Assembly: GCA_015698045.1 (NCBI GenBank)
Contig: BLAL01000229.1
Coordinates: 1,772,001-1,836,000 of the forward strand
Origin: Rhizophagus clarus
Taxonomy: Eukaryota; Glomeromycota; Glomeromycetes; Glomerales; Glomeraceae
DNA: 64,000 bases
Reading direction: 5' to 3'
The notes under the pieces are model-generated. The model searched no databases. It had not been told where the DNA came from and was given only the letters and a program-made list of their open reading frames with translations. Position numbers and translations under genes: made by a program. This document shows positions 59,561-64,000 of this stretch, one piece after another; the stretch's first letter is position 1; every line of letters begins with the position of its first letter.

Positions 59561-61945
59561 ATAAGTATTTTTAAATGTCACTGTGTTTAAGCTAAAATGA
59601 ATGAATCAAAGAGCGCTTACATAAGAATTGAAATTTTAATTTCAATGGTAGTTTCGGTTGACTGAAATAATTTATGGCATTCTTATAATAGAACAATAAA
59701 TTAATTTCTTTAAAATTGACATCATTATTAGAATATCGCTATATCTCACCTTTCATCGGCACATTAATTTTTTCTTTAATTTTTTTGATAAATCTTTTTT
59801 AGTTGGAATTTGAATAACCGAACTTCTATGTATATAAATTACTAATAAAATTAAGAAATTTGAAATTCATATAATTCATATAATCATATTTTATATGTAT
59901 ATTGCGATTTACGACAGAACAAGTTTTCTTGGGCTAAAAATGTAGTTATTCGTTATTCAGAAAGTTCTTGAAAAAAATATGAAAATCTCAATTTTGTAAG
60001 AAATAATATTTTTATTTAATAAATTTTTTTTTTTTGACCAAATCTTTTTGATATGAATCTTACTTGATGCTGAAATACAACTTCTTCTAACACATGTGAA
60101 AGAGTTCAAGAATTTACTGCAGAAATAATCTTAAAGCGATATTGAAAGCAGTTCTTTCTAATAATCAAGAAAATGAAATGGAAAAATTAGACTCAAATCC
60201 TTTACGAGTCATTACTTATAATGAAGCAATTGAACTTTATAACAAAATAATTTTGTATCTAAAATAACAAATAACAGAAAGAAAATAATGGTTCTAAAAA
60301 GTTTAATATAAAAATATTAAAGAAAACCTTTTGCTATTAAATATAGAATTTACTTATAAATAAAATAATTATCTATATAAAAATTACAAATATACCAGTG
60401 GTATTTAACATTACAATTATATATATATTATATATTTTTAAAATACTGCATTATTTTTTTATTTAATATTATATACTATATATATTATCTAAGTTTTTTT
60501 TTGATTTTTTTTTATTTTGCAGTATAAAATATTTTTGAAAATACAGATTATATATATACTATTTATATATTATCTAAGTTTTTTTTTAATTTTTTTTTAT
60601 TTTGCAGTATAAAATATTTTTGAAAATAAAGATTAATTTTTATTTATGAAAATATATTAATTCACAATCTGCCAGTAAACTATAAAATTTGGTGATGATA
60701 AGTATATATAATATTTTATTGATAATTTAGAATCTACAATGTCCAGAAAGCAACTTGACTTTCTATTTATTCCAGAGACATGTGATTACTACCATTAGAT
60801 CCATATTGATGAGAGGAATCCAATGAGCTGAATTTTATCCTCTTACAATCACTGGATGGTGAGTTATCCTTAAATATTTTTAAATTTTTTAGTTTTGATT
60901 TTTTTAAATTTAATATTTCAGCTCTTAATAAAGTGTCTTTTAGTGCTTAAAAAATTTACCAGACTTTTAGTAAAAAGATAGTCAAATAACATATTTATAT
61001 GCCTATAAAGTTAGGTTTTATATTACATTTAAAAAATTGGTACCTTGCATTGCTAGAACTGCAAATCTCGCATTACTAATAAAATTATATATAACTTTCA
61101 CCTATTGTTACTAATCTAAATTTTATGGTTTATTGGCAGATTACAAATTAAATATCAATAGTATAATTTAGAAAAGTTAATAAAAAAAGGACTCTGAATA
61201 TTATTTATACAGTTCACATTTTTTACATTTTTTCAAAATTAATAAACCAATTTGCTCTTTTAGTTTTTTGAGAATATTTCATTATCTAGTAATTCAATTT
61301 GGATAAACATTTTTTTTTTATTTTATAAATCTTGTTAAAAGTTACATTTTAGAAAAATGTTTATGAAAATCAGACTATTGGTTGGCAAAAAAATCATAAA
61401 AAAACACATTTTTTAATCCTTTAAATTTGATATCAATTTACTTTTTTTTTATACTTATAAGTTGTATCAAAAATGTTTAGGATCCTATAAAAAATAAAAA
61501 AAAATATAATATTTTTTCATCATTTACCTTAAGTAATAAGCTGGATTTTAGCATTAATAAATATTAATTATTTAATAATAATTTAGTTTAACTGTTAATA
61601 TATAAATGGATTATTATTTAAAAAAAAATTAAATTTTAATTTTGTTAATAATATTATATACAAAACAATTATTTATATTTTATATTTTATTTAAAATCTT
61701 TTTTATAAACTTTTATATTACAAAAATTATTTTTAGCTATATGCAATATAATTTACTGCATTAGAAATAAAAATGTGTTGCATTATTTTTGCAAATATTA
61801 TTAATAAGTAATATAATATATTAATTATTGGTAATTTAATTTGTATATTTACTTTTTTTATCTATAATTACTGACTATGGAATTTAATTTTATTTTTCAA
61901 TAAAGTTTTTATTTAGTTAATTAAATAAAGCTATTTCAAATTAAT
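59561..61945. other. AT-rich region with a ~96-bp tandem duplication, no supported gene
   Basis: Copies at about 60477-60545 and 60573-60640 share TATTATCTAAG, a T-tract, TTTTGCAGTATAAAATATT and TTGAAAATA. Around 60100-60270 a plus-strand stretch reads as protein-like (ITYNEAIELYNKII), possibly a remnant exon or transposon-derived fragment too short to classify. The rest is extremely AT-rich. Confidence 0.4.
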
Positions 61946-62703
61946 CTATTCAGACTCTTCACCATCAGTATCAGCTTTTTGTTGTGCATTAACAGCATCA
62001 ACCAAGTCAATACTCGCATCTTCATTTGATTCATTTTGTAATCTCATTCCTAATAAAAAAAAAAAAAAAAAAAAACAAAAAATAAATTTTTTATCTAAGT
62101 AACAAATTTCTTACTTAATTTTTTATACTTACTTATTAATTCAGCAATACTTGTTTGTGTTTTTTTTTCTAATTTAGCTAATTTCTTTTCCACATCTCTT
62201 TTAAGATCCCAATTTGGTTTTTTTGGTGCTAAATTAAATAAATCCTAAAGAAATTATGATTTTATCAAATAAGATTTTTGTTTTAATGGTTCAATTAACT
62301 TCTCCGCATAGGATATTATACTTACCACTTCTTCTTCGCGTTTCTTTTCTTCCTCTTCTTTGACTTGTTTAGCTATTGTTTCAGCCGTACTCTCTATGGT
62401 TTCTGCTATGTCTTTTGGTGTAGCTATATTAACAACTGATATTGATCTTATATCTTCATTTACTGGTGTATAATTGCGAAACTTTAATATTGGACTGTCA
62501 GAGAAATGAAAATTGTTTTGGATTAAGGAAATAAAATGGTTTCATTAAAAAAAAAGTTAAATTAACTAAAAATACATACGTATAACTTACTTTTCGATAT
62601 TATCACCATCTTCTCCTGCATTATTTTTATTTGTATCCGATTCTAATTTACGTTTTCTTAAAGCTTCAAGACGTTCTTTACGTTGTTTTGATGCTTCCTC
62701 CAT
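61946..62703 (-). CDS. CWF18: Cwf18/CCDC12-like pre-mRNA splicing factor
   Basis: Four exons on the minus strand, 62703-62591, 62494-62326, 62244-62133 and 62049-61946. They total 498 nt (165 residues), close to the size of human CCDC12. The N-terminus is a charged helix (EEASKQRKERLEALRKRK), then a conserved LKFRNYTPVNEDI motif, a Glu/Lys-rich helix, and the family signature DLFNLAPKKPNWDLKRDVEK followed by KLAKLEKKTQTSIAELIRMR. Cwf18/CCDC12 is a small component of the activated spliceosome associated with the Prp19-complex/Cdc5 group. All parts are present. Start at the ATG at 62703, with a divergent gene beginning 187 bp away. Confidence 0.93.
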
Positions 62704-62889
62704 AATTATTTACGTGAACTGTGAATTTAAGTTTTGTTAAAATCTGTATTACTATTTGAAGATCCGAATGTTGCAAATTATCACGTGACAATAGCAAACA
62801 AAAATTTATAACTCCCGAAAAATAATCTTTGTTAGAAAATTTTTATCTAATTTATGTATCTAATATAAAAGTTTCCAAGAGTTCCTGCT
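62704..62889. promoter_or_regulatory. compact bidirectional promoter with a TCACGTGA octamer
   Basis: Only 186 bp separate two start codons of opposite strand. A palindromic TCACGTGA (62781-62788) lies nearly in the middle, a bHLH-type (Cbf1/USF-like) binding motif. Function is inferred from position. Confidence 0.55.
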
Positions 62890-64000
62890 ATGGAAACATC
62901 AACTTCTTTAAAAAATATTAATCCGAGAATTTCTTTTCCAATATGTATTGATCACGAAAGACAAGTACTAATTCCTCAGTACATACATCCAACTATAACT
63001 TCTAATATTGATTTAAGTAAACCTCGTAATGTATTAATTAATCCTAAGACAGGCCAGGAAGAAAGATTTAGAGAAAAGTGGAGCGAAAAAGAAAATATTT
63101 TATTTTTTGAATATTTATCAGTGAATTTTTATCAATGGCAATTTCATAAAGGAGAATTTTATAAATGGTTGAGTAATAATGTGTTTAAGAAGTATAGTCA
63201 TAAACAGATTGAAACTAGATGGAGTCAAATATGTACAAAGTACAATAAGGTTGTAAAAGAACGGCAAAAAGGAATAAATAACGAATGGATTTATTTTGAT
63301 AAAGTACAAGAAATAATGGCTAGACAAAATTTGTTTAATCAACTTGAAAATGATGATGATGATGATGATAATGATGGTGATGATGAAAATAATAATATAG
63401 AAGAGGATACAGATCAAATACATGAAAGAATTCTAGGTGGAAGGACTCCTGATGAAAATGAAGAAGAAGAAATTGATGATAGTTCAGATGATGAATATGG
63501 CAAGTTGTCTTATAAAGAGAATAAGACATCTGTTAAAGAACCATGGACATTTGAAGAAAAGATTTTATTATTAGACATAATCAAAGAACATGTTGATGAA
63601 TTTTTGCAAGATCGAGTGAAATTGTTAAAATGGATTTCTGAGAACCATTTACCAAAATTTCATTGGAAAACAATAAGAAATAAATTGTATATGTTATTAC
63701 CAAATTATACAAATAAAAAGGCTCGATTGAAAAAAAAAAATATAACTGAACAGGATCTTGAATTATGGACAAGAATAGATGATTTTTTTCAATTCTTAAA
63801 TAATAAAAAAAAAGAGATGAAGACTAAGGGTAAAAAAAAGTATAATTATTATAAAAAACGTCAGAAAACAACAAAAAATGAAAGGAAGAGAAATCCAAAA
63901 ACTGACCTGACGCCTTTCACATTAAAACAACATCATGGAATTTCTTATGATGACCAAAAATTATTGAAATATGGACATTCATTATTAAAATATGCAGATG
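62890..64000 (+). CDS. Myb/SANT or trihelix-like DNA-binding protein, incomplete at the window edge
   Basis: An uninterrupted frame of 370 codons starting at the ATG at 62890 and still open at the right edge. Two tryptophan-containing helical modules are visible: about residues 58-130 (EKWSEKENILFFEYLSVNFY to QIETRWSQICTKYNKVVKER) and about 218-300 (EPWTFEEKILLLDIIKEHVD to FHWKTIRNKLYML). Spaced aromatics and a KQIETRW third-helix motif resemble Myb/SANT or trihelix DNA-binding folds. They are separated by an acidic Asp/Asn/Glu-rich linker with a run of six Asp. A strongly basic stretch follows (KKKEMKTKGKKKYNYYKKRQ), probably nuclear localisation. Homologues include Myb-like regulators and transposase-derived proteins; which applies cannot be settled here. 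Confidence 0.7.
   Translation, partial: METSTSLKNINPRISFPICIDHERQVLIPQYIHPTITSNIDLSKPRNVLINPKTGQEERFREKWSEKENILFFEYLSVNFYQWQFHKGEFYKWLSNNVFKKYSHKQIETRWSQICTKYNKVVKERQKGINNEWIYFDKVQEIMARQNLFNQLENDDDDDDNDGDDENNNIEEDTDQIHERILGGRTPDENEEEEIDDSSDDEYGKLSYKENKTSVKEPWTFEEKILLLDIIKEHVDEFLQDRVKLLKWISENHLPKFHWKTIRNKLYMLLPNYTNKKARLKKKNITEQDLELWTRIDDFFQFLNNKKKEMKTKGKKKYNYYKKRQKTTKNERKRNPKTDLTPFTLKQHHGISYDDQKLLKYGHSLLKYAD

Noticed and set aside
63118-63772. Three minus-strand frames near the right edge
   Set aside because: Antisense of the continuous plus-strand DNA-binding protein; His/Ile-rich runs mirror the GAT repeats.
1-64000. tRNA, rRNA, snRNA or CRISPR-like arrays
   Set aside because: Scanned by eye for box-B-like motifs, conserved rRNA words and regular spacer repeats; none convincing. 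A tRNAscan-SE and Infernal run would be decisive.

Overview
The window is strongly AT-rich eukaryotic DNA. It has intron-dense genes with short GT-AG introns, many poly-A/T tracts, long gene-poor stretches full of small inverted-repeat elements, glutamine-repeat proteins, a lone MATA-type HMG-box gene and an F-box/LRR-like gene. Together these suggest an early-diverging filamentous fungus, most likely an arbuscular mycorrhizal fungus (Glomeromycotina, Rhizophagus-like). This assignment is an inference from gene content and style; no marker gene proves it.

Layout. 0-9.7 kb is gene-poor. It holds a decayed, unrecognised minus-strand gene interrupted by a 677-bp hAT-like MITE with a perfect 17-bp terminal inverted repeat and an 8-bp target duplication, purine-rich minisatellite sequence, and a second small inverted-repeat element. 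9.7-16.4 kb has three glutamine-rich genes of unknown function and a zinc-binding protein of 3CxxC type. 17.4-18.3 kb encodes a cysteine-containing secreted, probably GPI-anchored protein. 19.1-21.2 kb is a nest of three MITE-like elements and degenerate repeats next to the HMG-box gene (21.5-22.2 kb). 22.2-27.0 kb has no convincing gene.

From 27 kb the window is a conserved housekeeping block: F-box protein, SAM-domain tail-anchor candidate, UVRAG/Vps38-like PI3-kinase subunit, galactose-1-phosphate uridylyltransferase, BAG/ubiquitin-like co-chaperone, bifunctional aminodeoxychorismate synthase (PabA-PabB fusion), a 32-exon Vps10/sortilin receptor with three rather than two Vps10 domains, VAC14, a half-size ABCA transporter, splicing factor Cwf18/CCDC12 and, running off the right edge, a Myb/trihelix-like DNA-binding protein.

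Functionally, UVRAG/Vps38 (PI3P synthesis), Vps10 (retromer-dependent sorting receptor) and VAC14 (PI(3,5)P2 synthesis scaffold) all act on the endosome-vacuole route and lie within about 23 kb, though nothing in the sequence shows co-regulation. I traced exon structures by eye. For Vps10, VAC14, ABCA, ADC synthase, GALT, Cwf18 and the spliced glutamine-rich gene at 12.7 kb, exon lengths sum to a whole number of codons with consistent phases. UVRAG keeps two ambiguous junctions. No rRNA, tRNA, CRISPR or clear virus-derived element was seen. The most unusual single feature is the three-domain Vps10 gene with its exon-by-exon internal duplication.
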